Assembly (NCBI GenBank): GCA_016937945.1
Contig: JAFGVP010000139.1
Coordinates: 1-33,659, forward strand
From: Pontiellaceae bacterium
GTDB lineage: Bacteria > Verrucomicrobiota > Kiritimatiellia > Kiritimatiellales > Pontiellaceae
Length of the DNA: 33,659 nt
Reading direction: 5' to 3'
The translations under genes and the position numbers were made by a program. Shown here piece by piece: positions 1 to 8,982 of this stretch. Under the pieces are notes generated by a model that worked only from the letters and a program-made list of their open reading frames with translations, ran no database searches and had not been told where the DNA came from. The first letter of the stretch is position 1. Each line of letters opens with the position of its first letter.

Positions 1-5
1 AAATA

Positions 6-1964
6 ATGATCCGGGTTGAAAACATCCGAAAAACCTACCAGATGGGTAAAGTGGAGGTCCGCGCCCTCGACGGGGTTTCCCTGAATGTTGAGCAGGGGGA
101 GTATGTGGCGATCATTGGGGCGTCCGGCTCCGGTAAGTCCACGCTCATGCATATCCTCGGTCTGCTGGATGTGCCGGATTCCGGCACCTTCGAAATCGAC
201 AGACGCAATGTAATGGGATTCAACGAGTCCGAACTGGCCGCCCTGCGCAACCGGGTGATGGGATTTGTCTTTCAGCAGTTTAACCTGCTACGCCGGACCA
301 GTGCGCGTGAAAACGTGGCGCTTCCGCTGATTTATGCACGGGCGGGGCAGGGTCCGGCGTCAGCCTCCCGCATGCTGGAGCTGGTCGGTCTGGGCGATCG
401 CATGGAGCATCATCCCAACGAACTCTCCGGCGGTCAGCAGCAACGCGTCGCGATTGCCCGGGCCCTCGTGAATAATCCTTCAATCATACTGGCCGACGAG
501 CCGACCGGTAACCTTGATTCGAAAAGCGCGAAAGAAATCATGCAGGTGATGAGTGAGCTGCATGCACGTGGACTGACCATTATCCTGGTGACGCATGATT
601 CCGATGTGGCCAACCATGCCCAGCGCATCATCGAGATCAAGGATGGAAAAATCGTCTCGGACTGCGCGAATCCGAATGCGCCGGTTGTTCCGAGATCGGC
701 TCCTAAAGAAGAGGCGAAGGCCGGGAAACAGACGTTCGGTCTTCGGACCGTGCGCGAAGGCTTCATGCTGGTCCGGCAGTCGCTACGATCACTGCTTGCC
801 AACAAGGTGCGTACGGCGCTTTCCGGGCTCGGGATCATGATCGGTGTAGCCGCCGTTATTGCGGTGGTCTCGATCGGGAACGGAGCGACCGCTGCGATTG
901 AAAAGCAGCTTTCGAATCTGGGATCCAATCTGTTAATGCTGATGCCGGAGCGGCGCATGAGTGGCGGGGTCCGGCAGGCGTCCGGCTCATCATCGCGGTT
1001 GACGGTGGATGATGCGGATGCGGTTCGGCAGGAGATTGCCCATGTCGAATATGTCAGCCCCGTAGTCGACAGCGCCGCCCAGCTTAAGGCCGGCAGCAAG
1101 AACTGGAACTGTGTCGTGACCGGTGTTGCGACCGACTATGAAATGATGCATGCCTCCACGCCGGATGTCGGACGCTTTTTCACGGCGAGCGAGGACACGC
1201 ATCGTTCGCGAGTGGCCCTGATCGGCCGGACTCCACTCAGAGAGCTGTTCGGAGGGGAAAATCCGATTGGCCAGAAGCTGAAGATCAATGGCCAGACCTT
1301 CACGATCATTGGTGTTCTTCCTGAAAAGGGGAGCAGCGGATTTCGCGACAATGATGATGTTGTGCTCGTTCCTCTGCAGACCGCCATGTATCGCCTGCAG
1401 GGCGATCGGTATGTCGGACGTATTGAGATACAGGTTGATGTGGCTGATAAGATGGAGGCGGTGCAGGAAAATACGCTCGCCCTGATGGCTAAACGACACC
1501 GGACCGGTACGCGTGAAAATCCGTTCCAGATCCATAATATGGCGGAGATTCAGGATACAATTTCCGCAACAAGCAAGACCATGGCCCTGCTGCTGTCCAG
1601 TATTGCTGCCATCGCGCTGGTGGTCGGCGGCATCGGAATCATGAACATCATGCTGGTTTCGGTGACGGAACGTACACGCGAGATCGGACTGCGCAAGGCG
1701 CTGGGCGCACGCCGGCGGGATATTCTCACGCAGTTTCTCATCGAGGCTCTGTTGGTCAGTTTCCTGGGCGGCTGTGCCGGCGTGGCGATCGGCGCCGGCG
1801 CCGGACTGACCATGAGTCGTGCCTCCGGATGGAACGTATTGATTACGCAGGATTCAATCCTGATGGCCTTCGGATTTTCGGCCATCATTGGAATTGTCTT
1901 TGGACTGTGGCCGGCGCGTAAGGCGGCTCTGCTTAACCCTATTGAAGCACTGCGATATGAATAG
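6..1964 (+). CDS. macB: MacB-type ABC transporter, ATPase fused to FtsX-like permease
   Basis: Inner-membrane ABC exporter half-subunit of the MacB family, which with a periplasmic adaptor and an outer-membrane TolC-like channel expels drugs, peptides or lipoproteins. Seen: N-terminal ATPase with Walker A GASGSGKST (residues 38-46), signature LSGGQQQR (140-147) and Walker B IILADEPT (160-167); a linker at about 220-250; a first membrane segment at about 272-292; a large extracytoplasmic domain to about 525; then three C-terminal membrane segments in the FtsX pattern, with the GLRKALGARR loop typical of MacB. The length of 652 aa matches full-length MacB. The bases before the start read TAATG, so an upstream gene (expected: the HlyD/MacA-type adaptor) may end on this start codon, implying translational coupling; this is inference because that gene is outside the window. 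Substrate unknown; LolCDE-like function is less likely because ATPase and permease are fused. Confidence 0.93.
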   Translation: MIRVENIRKTYQMGKVEVRALDGVSLNVEQGEYVAIIGASGSGKSTLMHILGLLDVPDSGTFEIDRRNVMGFNESELAALRNRVMGFVFQQFNLLRRTSARENVALPLIYARAGQGPASASRMLELVGLGDRMEHHPNELSGGQQQRVAIARALVNNPSIILADEPTGNLDSKSAKEIMQVMSELHARGLTIILVTHDSDVANHAQRIIEIKDGKIVSDCANPNAPVVPRSAPKEEAKAGKQTFGLRTVREGFMLVRQSLRSLLANKVRTALSGLGIMIGVAAVIAVVSIGNGATAAIEKQLSNLGSNLLMLMPERRMSGGVRQASGSSSRLTVDDADAVRQEIAHVEYVSPVVDSAAQLKAGSKNWNCVVTGVATDYEMMHASTPDVGRFFTASEDTHRSRVALIGRTPLRELFGGENPIGQKLKINGQTFTIIGVLPEKGSSGFRDNDDVVLVPLQTAMYRLQGDRYVGRIEIQVDVADKMEAVQENTLALMAKRHRTGTRENPFQIHNMAEIQDTISATSKTMALLLSSIAAIALVVGGIGIMNIMLVSVTERTREIGLRKALGARRRDILTQFLIEALLVSFLGGCAGVAIGAGAGLTMSRASGWNVLITQDSILMAFGFSAIIGIVFGLWPARKAALLNPIEALRYE

Positions 1965-1985
1965 CGGAGCAGGTCATTGCTTTTT

Positions 1986-3872
1986 TTACGATCTGGCAAT
2001 CTTGAAGAAAGCAATAATATCCTGCAACTGTACCGACTGGGCAGCCAGTTCTTCTGAGGTTGCTGAAATTTCCTCGGAGCCGGAAGCGGTCTGCTGGGCG
2101 ACCTGATCCAGTTGTTGAATAGAGGTGTTGATCTGCTCAATCCCTTTACTCTGTTCCGAGCTGGCCGAGCTTATTTCCTGAACCAGTTCGGCTGTCTTCT
2201 GGATTTCCGGTGCCAGTTTCTCAAGCATTGTTCCTGCGCGTTCTGCGATGCTTACGCTGGACGTGCTGAGCGTACTGATCTGTCCGGCGGCCAGTTGGCT
2301 TCGTTCCGCCAGCTTCCTGACTTCCGATGCCACAACCGCGAATCCTTTCCCGTATTCCCCGGCGCGAGCGGCTTCGATCGCGGCGTTAAGGGCCAGCAGA
2401 TCGGTCTGGCGGGCAATTTCCTGAATTATGGAAATCCGTTCGGCAATATCTTTCATGGCCTCGACGGCTTCGATGACCGCCTGATTGGATTCCTTCATTT
2501 CGTGTGCGGAATGCTGGGCGATCCGGTTGGTCTGCTGGGCGTTTTCCGCATTCTGTCGGATGGTTGATGCCATCTCTTCCATGGCTGCGGATGCCTGTTC
2601 AGCTGCCGCCGCCTGCTCCGTGGCTCCCTGCGACATTTCCTGGGCACTGGAGCTAAGCTCTTCGGAGCCGGATCCGACATTGTCTGCGGATCGCATAATT
2701 TCGGTCACGATGCCGTTAAGACGTTGCGACATTCCTCGCATGGCGTCTGCCAGTTGTCCGATTTCATCGGTCTGGTCAATGTCCACGGTTGCCGTAAGGT
2801 TTCCGGCGGCAATCTCTTTGGAAAAATAGACGCCCTTTAGGATCGGAAGCGTGATTCCTTTTGCGATCACACGGGCCAGTATAATCGAAATGACGGAGGT
2901 AATGATCACTAGGAATCCGATCGTCAGTGCCGTCCGCTGTGCCGCTTTCAGCATTTGTTCATCGGTCATAATTTTCTGCTCAACGGTGTTCTTGATTTCA
3001 GAGAGCAGCGACTGGGTCTGAGCAAGGGCGGATTTTGTTTTGGAAGAAAAAATACGATTCGATTCCTGCATGCCGTAGAGTGCGTCCACAGACTCGTTTT
3101 TGAGCAGAGTCAGGCAGGAAACCGTTTGGTGCAGCAGTGGCAGGGTTTCGGTTGTGTAGAGTTCTTCTGCGTGTTCAAAGTCGGCTCCATTCATGCACTT
3201 TTCGATGGATCGTCCTGATTGATGCAGCTTTCCGTGTGTGGCAACCATCTCTTTCCACGTCAGCTGGAATTCCTTCGTTCCGTTTTGGCGGGCGCGATCG
3301 GCTTCCGGGCTGTTCAGCCATTTTCCCAAAGCGCACAGGGTCGGATCGAGCTGCACGCCGAGCGAGTCTTTTCTTGCATACAGAGCCTGACTGGCCGCCG
3401 CAGACCAGTTGAGGTGATCAATAATCCGCTGATTGAGTAGATCCGGCAGTTCGGGATCTGCCTGGCTGAAGCAGGCTTTGATTTCCCGTGCAGAGCTGTG
3501 AAGGGCCGCATGCGGTCCCTCTATTTCGGAGAGCAGGTCGTAGATTTCCGGGACCAGGGTCTCTGCATTTTTTCGCTCGGGACCGTAGAGCCACTTTCCG
3601 AAAGCGCACTGATGATCATCCATCTGGACGTTTAGCGTCGTCACTGTGTCGTCCGTGAGCAGGGCACAAACGGAGTTTGCCCAGTTGAGATGATCCACTT
3701 CTTTCTGGACCAGAAGTCCCCGAAGCTGATTGCCGCTGATAACTATTTTCGCATTGCCGGTGATGTTACTGATTCCAGAAAACGCAGTAATCCCCACGAT
3801 AAAAAGGAGCAGGATCACAGCACCGAATCCGATGCCGAGTTTTCTGGAAAGTTTCAGGTTTTTCCATTGCAT
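1986..3872 (-). CDS. Methyl-accepting chemotaxis protein with tandem CZB-like sensor domains
   Basis: Transmembrane chemoreceptor of 628 aa. Membrane segments at about 12-32 and 314-335 bracket an extracytoplasmic region; HAMP follows (about 336-390) and then a long cytoplasmic coiled-coil hairpin with the conserved tip ([21 protein letters not shown]) that contacts CheA and CheW. The sensor contains the chemoreceptor zinc-binding (CZB) signature twice: DHLNW, CxFGKW, HxxLH at His61/Cys89/His121/His125, and again at His153/Cys180/His213/His217, with 91-92 residues between equivalent positions. CZB domains bind zinc through these three His and one Cys and report zinc or oxidants; here they are inferred to be outside the membrane, whereas many are cytoplasmic. 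An AGG/GAGG-type site precedes the ATG. It is the last gene of the chemotaxis block, 35 bases after cheB. The C-terminus (FFKIARS) has no CheR-tethering peptide. Confidence 0.93.
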   Translation of the reverse strand: MQWKNLKLSRKLGIGFGAVILLLFIVGITAFSGISNITGNAKIVISGNQLRGLLVQKEVDHLNWANSVCALLTDDTVTTLNVQMDDHQCAFGKWLYGPERKNAETLVPEIYDLLSEIEGPHAALHSSAREIKACFSQADPELPDLLNQRIIDHLNWSAAASQALYARKDSLGVQLDPTLCALGKWLNSPEADRARQNGTKEFQLTWKEMVATHGKLHQSGRSIEKCMNGADFEHAEELYTTETLPLLHQTVSCLTLLKNESVDALYGMQESNRIFSSKTKSALAQTQSLLSEIKNTVEQKIMTDEQMLKAAQRTALTIGFLVIITSVISIILARVIAKGITLPILKGVYFSKEIAAGNLTATVDIDQTDEIGQLADAMRGMSQRLNGIVTEIMRSADNVGSGSEELSSSAQEMSQGATEQAAAAEQASAAMEEMASTIRQNAENAQQTNRIAQHSAHEMKESNQAVIEAVEAMKDIAERISIIQEIARQTDLLALNAAIEAARAGEYGKGFAVVASEVRKLAERSQLAAGQISTLSTSSVSIAERAGTMLEKLAPEIQKTAELVQEISSASSEQSKGIEQINTSIQQLDQVAQQTASGSEEISATSEELAAQSVQLQDIIAFFKIARS

Positions 3873-3907
3873 GTTTAAACCTCATCTTTCCTGTTGGGTT
3901 TTATGAA

Positions 3908-4984
3908 TCAGTTCATTTTCTTCAGTAACGAAATCATGGTGGCCGGAATTTTTTCCAGCGGGACCACCTCGTCAATGCCCCCCGTTTTTATGGCTTCGTT
4001 CGGCATTCCGAAAACAACGCAGGATGCTTCGTCCTGAGCGATAGTTAAGGCGCCGGAATCTTTCATTTCGCGAATGCCGCGGGCGCCGTCATCGCCCATT
4101 CCGGTCATGATGATCCCGATGGAATTTTTCCCCGCATAGCGGGCCGTGGATCGGAACAGGACATCGACAGACGGACGGTGACGCGATACCAGCGGGCCGG
4201 CCTTGATTTCCACATGGTACTGGCCGCCACGGCGGACAAGCAACATGTGATCGCTGCCCGGGGCAATCAGGGCACGACCGCGCAGGATACGGTCGCCGTC
4301 CTTTGCTTCCGAAACATCGATTTCGCAAAGGTCGTTGAGTCGGTTGGCAAAGCTACGGGTAAAGTTTTCCGGCATGTGCTGAACGATCGCGATCCCCGGA
4401 CAATTGCGCGGCAGGGCCTCGAGGAAAATCCGAAGCGCTTCCGTTCCTCCGGTCGATGCTCCCACGACCACGACCTTATCTGTTGTGGAAAGCGTGGTCT
4501 GGTTGGTTCCCAGCGGCAGCATGGCATCGGCAGAAAGTTTCGGCGCTACAGCATTCAGGGAGTTCCTGACGGTTTTTACATTGGCTCGTGCGGCGGCCTT
4601 AACGGAATCACAGATGCGGATCTGTGCTTCGCGGAGATACTGGATCGAGCCGATTTTCGGTTTGTAGATCACCTCCACGGCGCCGAGGCTCATCGCACGC
4701 AGCGCGGTCTGGGAACCTTCCGCACTGAGGCTTGAACAGATGATGACCGGAAGCGGATGCTGACTCATGATCTTGCTCAGGAAGGTGAGACCATCCATGC
4801 GCGGCATTTCGATGTCGAGCAGGATGACGTCCGGAATAAATTTGCGCATGCAGCTGGCTGCGATGTACGGATCGGCCGCCGGCTCAACCACTGCAATGTC
4901 CGGATCCTGCTGAAGAATATCGGCGAGGGTTTGCCGGACAACGGCCGAGTCATCAACAATCAGCACTTTGAGATTCATGTTCAT
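3908..4984 (-). CDS. cheB: CheB, receptor methylesterase/glutamine deamidase response regulator
   Basis: Removes methyl groups from receptor glutamates when activated by phosphotransfer from CheA, resetting receptor sensitivity. The 358-aa protein has an N-terminal receiver ([11 protein letters not shown]; acceptor Asp in [13 protein letters not shown]), a linker of about 40 residues, and a C-terminal methylesterase domain with the catalytic Ser in GASTGG, His in [10 protein letters not shown] and Asp in [11 protein letters not shown], so both domains look active. Two in-frame ATGs lie two codons apart (4984 and 4978); neither has a strong ribosome site, which fits translational coupling to cheR ending 15 bases upstream. 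Next gene downstream is an MCP. Confidence 0.96.
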   Translation of the reverse strand: MNMNLKVLIVDDSAVVRQTLADILQQDPDIAVVEPAADPYIAASCMRKFIPDVILLDIEMPRMDGLTFLSKIMSQHPLPVIICSSLSAEGSQTALRAMSLGAVEVIYKPKIGSIQYLREAQIRICDSVKAAARANVKTVRNSLNAVAPKLSADAMLPLGTNQTTLSTTDKVVVVGASTGGTEALRIFLEALPRNCPGIAIVQHMPENFTRSFANRLNDLCEIDVSEAKDGDRILRGRALIAPGSDHMLLVRRGGQYHVEIKAGPLVSRHRPSVDVLFRSTARYAGKNSIGIIMTGMGDDGARGIREMKDSGALTIAQDEASCVVFGMPNEAIKTGGIDEVVPLEKIPATMISLLKKMN

Positions 4985-4999
4985 GCGGCCGCCGGATGA

Positions 5000-5881
5000 T
5001 CAGAGTTTTCTATACAGGGTGGATTTGACGACCTTGACCGGCAGGTTGAGCCCGTTCAGCGTTTCGGAATGGCCTACAAAGAGATATCCTCCCGGCCGGA
5101 GAGTCGCACACATTTTGGAGAGGATATTCTGCTGGGTTTCCCTGTCAAAATAGATCAGGACATTCCGGCAGAAAATAACATCCATGCAATGATCCTCCGG
5201 ATAGGGGTCTTCCAGGAAATTCAGCCGCCGGAACTGTACGAGCTTTCGAAGTTGAGGAGTAATCCGAACAACGCCGGCTCCGGGATCCTTGCTGCGAAGC
5301 AGGTATTTGCGACGCAGTTCCATCTCGATCGGGGCGACGCGACGTTCCGCGTACACCGCCTGTCCGGCATGTTTCAGGACGCGGGTTGATAAATCCGTGG
5401 CCAGAATCCGGAACGGAAACTCCTCCTGCGTTTCCGCATATTCGCTGAGTACCATCGCCAGTGTGTAGGGCTCTTCGCCCGTTGAGCAGGCTGCACTCCA
5501 TACCTGCAGGGGTTTTGATCTTCCGTGGCGCTTTTGCAACAGGTCGGGCAGGACCAGCTCTGATAACAGGGTGAAGTGGTAGGGTTCCCGAAAGAAGTCC
5601 GTTTTATTTGTGCTGACCACATCCGCCATGTTGATCAGTTCATGGGGGTTGTTCCCGCTCAGTACATACTCGGCATAGGCATCAAAATCGGCGATGTTCA
5701 GTTCCCTCAGGCGCTTGCGCAACCGGCTTTCCAGCATAATCCGTTTGGCCGGCGGCAGCTTGATGCCGAAGCGGGCGTGGATGAAATCGCTGAACTTCCT
5801 GAACGTCCGCTCCGAAAGGTGCGCTGTGTTGATGTTGACTCGACCTTCCGTTGTCAATTGATCTGCCATGTATGGATTCAC
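5000..5881 (-). CDS. cheR: CheR, SAM-dependent chemoreceptor glutamate methyltransferase
   Basis: Methylates receptor glutamates with S-adenosylmethionine, the forward arm of adaptation opposed by CheB. The 293-aa product has the N-terminal helical CheR domain (to about 90, including VSTNKTDFFREPYHF) and the Rossmann methyltransferase domain with SAM-binding WSAACSTGEEPYTLAM and the FCRNVLIYFD and LRPGGYLFVGHSE motifs. The chosen start is GTG at 5881, preceded by GGGA at a suitable distance; an ATG four codons later (5869) lacks such a site. It sits 32 bases after cheW and 15 bases before cheB. A candidate tether for this enzyme is the DFEAY C-terminus of the 930-aa receptor in the same block. 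Confidence 0.95.
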   Translation of the reverse strand: MNPYMADQLTTEGRVNINTAHLSERTFRKFSDFIHARFGIKLPPAKRIMLESRLRKRLRELNIADFDAYAEYVLSGNNPHELINMADVVSTNKTDFFREPYHFTLLSELVLPDLLQKRHGRSKPLQVWSAACSTGEEPYTLAMVLSEYAETQEEFPFRILATDLSTRVLKHAGQAVYAERRVAPIEMELRRKYLLRSKDPGAGVVRITPQLRKLVQFRRLNFLEDPYPEDHCMDVIFCRNVLIYFDRETQQNILSKMCATLRPGGYLFVGHSETLNGLNLPVKVVKSTLYRKL

Positions 5882-5913
5882 GTGAGATCCCGTGCTTCTG
5901 GGGTTATGCCTGT

Positions 5914-6420
5914 TTATTCGGTATCATCTGTATCTTCTCCGGATACATCCTGCATGTAGGCCAGTTCCTCGCTGGAGAATACGCGGTCAATATTAAGAAG
6001 GATGACAAAATCCTCGCCGAGTTTGCCGATGCCTTCGATGAATTCCGATTTCCAGCGGCTGCCGATTTTCGGTGCCGGCTCAATATCGGCGCCGTTGAGG
6101 TCGGTGACTTCCCGTACTGCATCGGCCAATGCGCCCAGCGTCGTGATTTCACCATCGAGGTCGGCTTCGAGCACAACAATGCGGGAGTCATTTCCGACGT
6201 TGCTGTGGGGCATGCCCAGTTTCTTGTGCAGGTCTACCACGGGAATCACGTTGCCGCGTACATTAATGATGCCGAGCAGGAAATCCGGCGCGCGCGGAAT
6301 CTTGGTGACCTTGGTGGGATCCAGAACTTCGCGGACGCGATGCACTTCGACGGCAAAAGTTTCTTCATCGAGATCAAATGTTAGGCACTGAATATCCTGC
6401 TTAGTAACTGCTGCGCTCAT
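5914..6420 (-). CDS. cheW: CheW coupling protein (copy 1)
   Basis: Scaffold that links receptors to CheA in the chemoreceptor array. The 168-aa protein is a single CheW domain: the EETFAVEVHRVREVLDP segment, the PDFLLGIINVRGNVIPVVDL core and KLGM are all in place. The ATG is preceded by AAAGGA. It is very similar along its length to the second CheW at 8422-8922, differing mostly by conservative changes, and both carry an acidic C-terminal tail (SSEELAYMQDVSGEDTDD here). Each CheW follows an MCP in transcription order, so this pair is a duplicated receptor-coupler unit. The two could serve different receptors in one array or be redundant. Confidence 0.95.
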   Translation of the reverse strand: MSAAVTKQDIQCLTFDLDEETFAVEVHRVREVLDPTKVTKIPRAPDFLLGIINVRGNVIPVVDLHKKLGMPHSNVGNDSRIVVLEADLDGEITTLGALADAVREVTDLNGADIEPAPKIGSRWKSEFIEGIGKLGEDFVILLNIDRVFSSEELAYMQDVSGEDTDDTE

Positions 6421-6498
6421 GACATATCCTTTCTGAAACAGTTAGATGATTTTTCATCTTATATTTTACCGGTCTTCTTCGGTGCTGTCGAATGCCTT

Positions 6499-8376
6499 CT
6501 ATTCATCGATCTTAAAGTATCTGATAACTTCCTGAAGCTGTCTTGCCTGCGTTGCCAGGCCATCGGATGTCGCATGCATCTGTTCAACTCCGGCGGCGGT
6601 CTGCTGCGTGACGGTATCGAGCTGTTGGATCGCGGTATTAATCTGTTCCACGCCCTTGGTTTGTTCCAGGCTGGCGGCGCTGATTTCCTGAACCAGCTCG
6701 GCGGTCTTCTGGATATCGGGAACCAGTTTATCAAGCATCTGTCCGGCGCGTTCCGCAACGGCTACGCTGGAGCCGCTAAGTGCTCCGATTTCTCCGGCGG
6801 CGGTTTGGCTTCGTTCGGCCAGTTTGCGGACTTCAGAAGCAACAACGGCGAATCCTCTTCCATGTTCTCCGGCGCGTGCGGCTTCGATTGCTGCGTTGAG
6901 TGCGAGCAGGTCGGTTTGTCGGGCGATTTCCTGAATGATGGAGATGCGTTCAGCAATCTCCTTCATGGCGGACACTGCTTCCGCAACGGCCTTGTTGGTT
7001 TCGAGCATGTCCAGGGCGGAACGCTGGGCAATGTTGTCGGTTTCTTTTGCATTATCGGAGTTCTGCTGAATCGTGGAGGACATCTCCTCCATGGAAGCCG
7101 ATGCTTCTTCCGCCGATGCCGCCTGTTCGGTGGCCCCTTGGGCAATCTTCTGTGCTCCGGCGGCCATTTCCTGACTGCTCGTTGCAACCGTGTCGGCCGA
7201 TGCAATAATGTTTCCGACAATGGCTCTCAGCTGTGTCGTAATGGTCCGCATGGCTTCCGCCAGCTGTCCGATTTCGTCCTGCTGGTCGATGTCTACGTTT
7301 GCATTCAAGTCGCCTTTGGCGATTGCGGAGGAAAACTCCACCGCCTTGAAGATGGGATTGATCACGCTGCGCGTCATGATACGGGTGACGATATAACTGA
7401 TGAGTCCAATGAACAGCAGTGAGCCGAGCCCGATATACCATCGTGCCCTGGCCAGCACCTTCTGCTCTTTCGATATGTCCTGAAAATAGGTGATCACACC
7501 GATCTGCTTTCCACTGAAATCCTTGACCGGAAACGCGCTGACCTGCTGGGATCCAACGCGTACGCTTGTTTTGCCGTTTACTCCTGCATCCAGGATTTTT
7601 TCAGAAATCAGTTTCATCGCCAGATCCCGGTCGGTTTCTGCAACGAGTACGTAGCGATTGGCAATAACCGGATACTTTTTTGAGTCGGCCAGCCGGGTGG
7701 CTATTTCCAGCAGGTCGGCATTCATGTATACGGCGACATTTTCATCGTTATCGGCTTTGGCCCGCAGGGCTACAGGCTCAAAGCTGGAATGCAGTTCGAC
7801 GGAGCCCAGATAATCCTTGCCGCTGAAAATCGGGGCGATACCCCGAATCACAAATCCTCCGCGACCCACTTCGATCCCTCGAATCGGCGCATGATCTCCG
7901 CGACAGATCTGGAGGATCGTGTGGCGGAATCCGGAAAGATCATCACTCTCTTTCTGATCCCGTGTCCATCGCTGCAGGCTGCGGCAGGTCGGAAGGTGGA
8001 AATGAACATCATAGGTTTCGCGCCCCATCACATCGGTATATGTTGCGGCCAACGGAGAGATCAATGCCTTTAATATGCCCCGGGCTTCCTGAACCTTGTC
8101 ATCCTGTTGAGTATTCATGTTGCCTTGACGGGCAATCGCATATGCTTCGAGCACGGTTGGGTTCACGCTGTAAAGCACGGCATGGGAGAGGCAGTAATCC
8201 TCCACCTGCTGCTGCGATGCCGCAATCTGGTCCATTTTGATTTTAACCTGCTTTTCCAGGTCCGCATTCACCTTTTTCGTGTAGATCCAGTTGTTGAGCA
8301 GGGCCAGCAATAGGATGCCGGCAATGACCGTGCCCACGACCGAGGCAATGATTCTTGTTTTCAGGTTCAGCTTCAT
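6499..8376 (-). CDS. Methyl-accepting chemotaxis protein with Cache-type sensor
   Basis: Chemoreceptor of 625 aa. Membrane helices at about 9-30 and 314-333 enclose an extracytoplasmic domain of about 280 residues; its [24 protein letters not shown] and [18 protein letters not shown] segments resemble double-Cache (dCache_3-like) sensors that bind small ligands, assigned from memory of the family. HAMP spans about 334-390 and the signalling hairpin follows, with the canonical tip ([20 protein letters not shown]). AAGGA precedes the ATG. The DNA for the signalling half is nearly identical in long stretches to that of the 930-aa receptor (for example around 6880-6960 versus 9560-9640), pointing to recent duplication or gene conversion. 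The C-terminus (YFKIDE) has no CheR-binding pentapeptide. Ligand unknown. Confidence 0.94.
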   Translation of the reverse strand: MKLNLKTRIIASVVGTVIAGILLLALLNNWIYTKKVNADLEKQVKIKMDQIAASQQQVEDYCLSHAVLYSVNPTVLEAYAIARQGNMNTQQDDKVQEARGILKALISPLAATYTDVMGRETYDVHFHLPTCRSLQRWTRDQKESDDLSGFRHTILQICRGDHAPIRGIEVGRGGFVIRGIAPIFSGKDYLGSVELHSSFEPVALRAKADNDENVAVYMNADLLEIATRLADSKKYPVIANRYVLVAETDRDLAMKLISEKILDAGVNGKTSVRVGSQQVSAFPVKDFSGKQIGVITYFQDISKEQKVLARARWYIGLGSLLFIGLISYIVTRIMTRSVINPIFKAVEFSSAIAKGDLNANVDIDQQDEIGQLAEAMRTITTQLRAIVGNIIASADTVATSSQEMAAGAQKIAQGATEQAASAEEASASMEEMSSTIQQNSDNAKETDNIAQRSALDMLETNKAVAEAVSAMKEIAERISIIQEIARQTDLLALNAAIEAARAGEHGRGFAVVASEVRKLAERSQTAAGEIGALSGSSVAVAERAGQMLDKLVPDIQKTAELVQEISAASLEQTKGVEQINTAIQQLDTVTQQTAAGVEQMHATSDGLATQARQLQEVIRYFKIDE

Positions 8377-8421
8377 TCCAATTCCTTCGAGGTAAGGTTC
8401 CGGACACTGCCCGTCTGTTGT

Positions 8422-8922
8422 TTATTCGTCGTCCGTTTCGCCGGAGACATCCTGTATGTAGGCGAGCTCTTCGCTTGAAAATACGCGATCCATGTCGAGC
8501 AGAATGACAAAATCCTCGCCGAGCTTTCCGATTCCCTGAATGAACTCTGATTTCCAGCGGCTGCCGATCTTCGGTGCCGGTTCAATTTCCCGTCCGTCGA
8601 GATCCGTTACTTCCCGCACCGAGTCTGCCAATGCGCCCAGAGTGGTGATTTCATCATCGAGATCGGCTTCCAGCACGACGATGCGAGAGTCGGTTCCGCC
8701 CCGGCTTTGGGCAATACCCAGTTTTTTATGAAGATCGACCACGGGGATCACGTTTCCTCGTACATTGATGACACCCAGCATGAAATCCGGTGCGCGGGGT
8801 ATTTTGGTGATTTTGGTCGGATCGAGCACTTCTCGAACCCGATGCACTTCCACGGCAAAGGTCTCTTCATTCAGGTCAAATGTCAGACACTGGATATCCT
8901 GTTTATCTATTACGGTACTCAT
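8422..8922 (-). CDS. cheW: CheW coupling protein (copy 2)
   Basis: Second single-domain coupling protein, 166 aa, closely matching the CheW at 5914-6420: same KQDIQCLTFDL opening, same HRVREVLDPTK and INVRGNVIPVVDLHKKLG core, and a similar acidic tail. Differences are mostly conservative (for example Val/Ile, Leu/Met). A strong AAAGGGG ribosome site lies six bases before the ATG. It lies between the 930-aa and 625-aa receptors. Function as CheA-receptor adaptor is well established for the family; why two near-identical copies are kept is not evident from sequence. Confidence 0.95.
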   Translation of the reverse strand: MSTVIDKQDIQCLTFDLNEETFAVEVHRVREVLDPTKITKIPRAPDFMLGVINVRGNVIPVVDLHKKLGIAQSRGGTDSRIVVLEADLDDEITTLGALADSVREVTDLDGREIEPAPKIGSRWKSEFIQGIGKLGEDFVILLDMDRVFSSEELAYIQDVSGETDDE

Positions 8923-8982
8923 GGAATCCCCTTTCCTGCGGGAATCCGGAGGAGGGAATCCCTCCTCGGATTCAGCATGTTG

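Noticed and set aside
1979..1987. T-run between macB and the last MCP as a shared terminator
   Set aside because: No stem precedes the T-run on either strand, so an intrinsic terminator is not supported.
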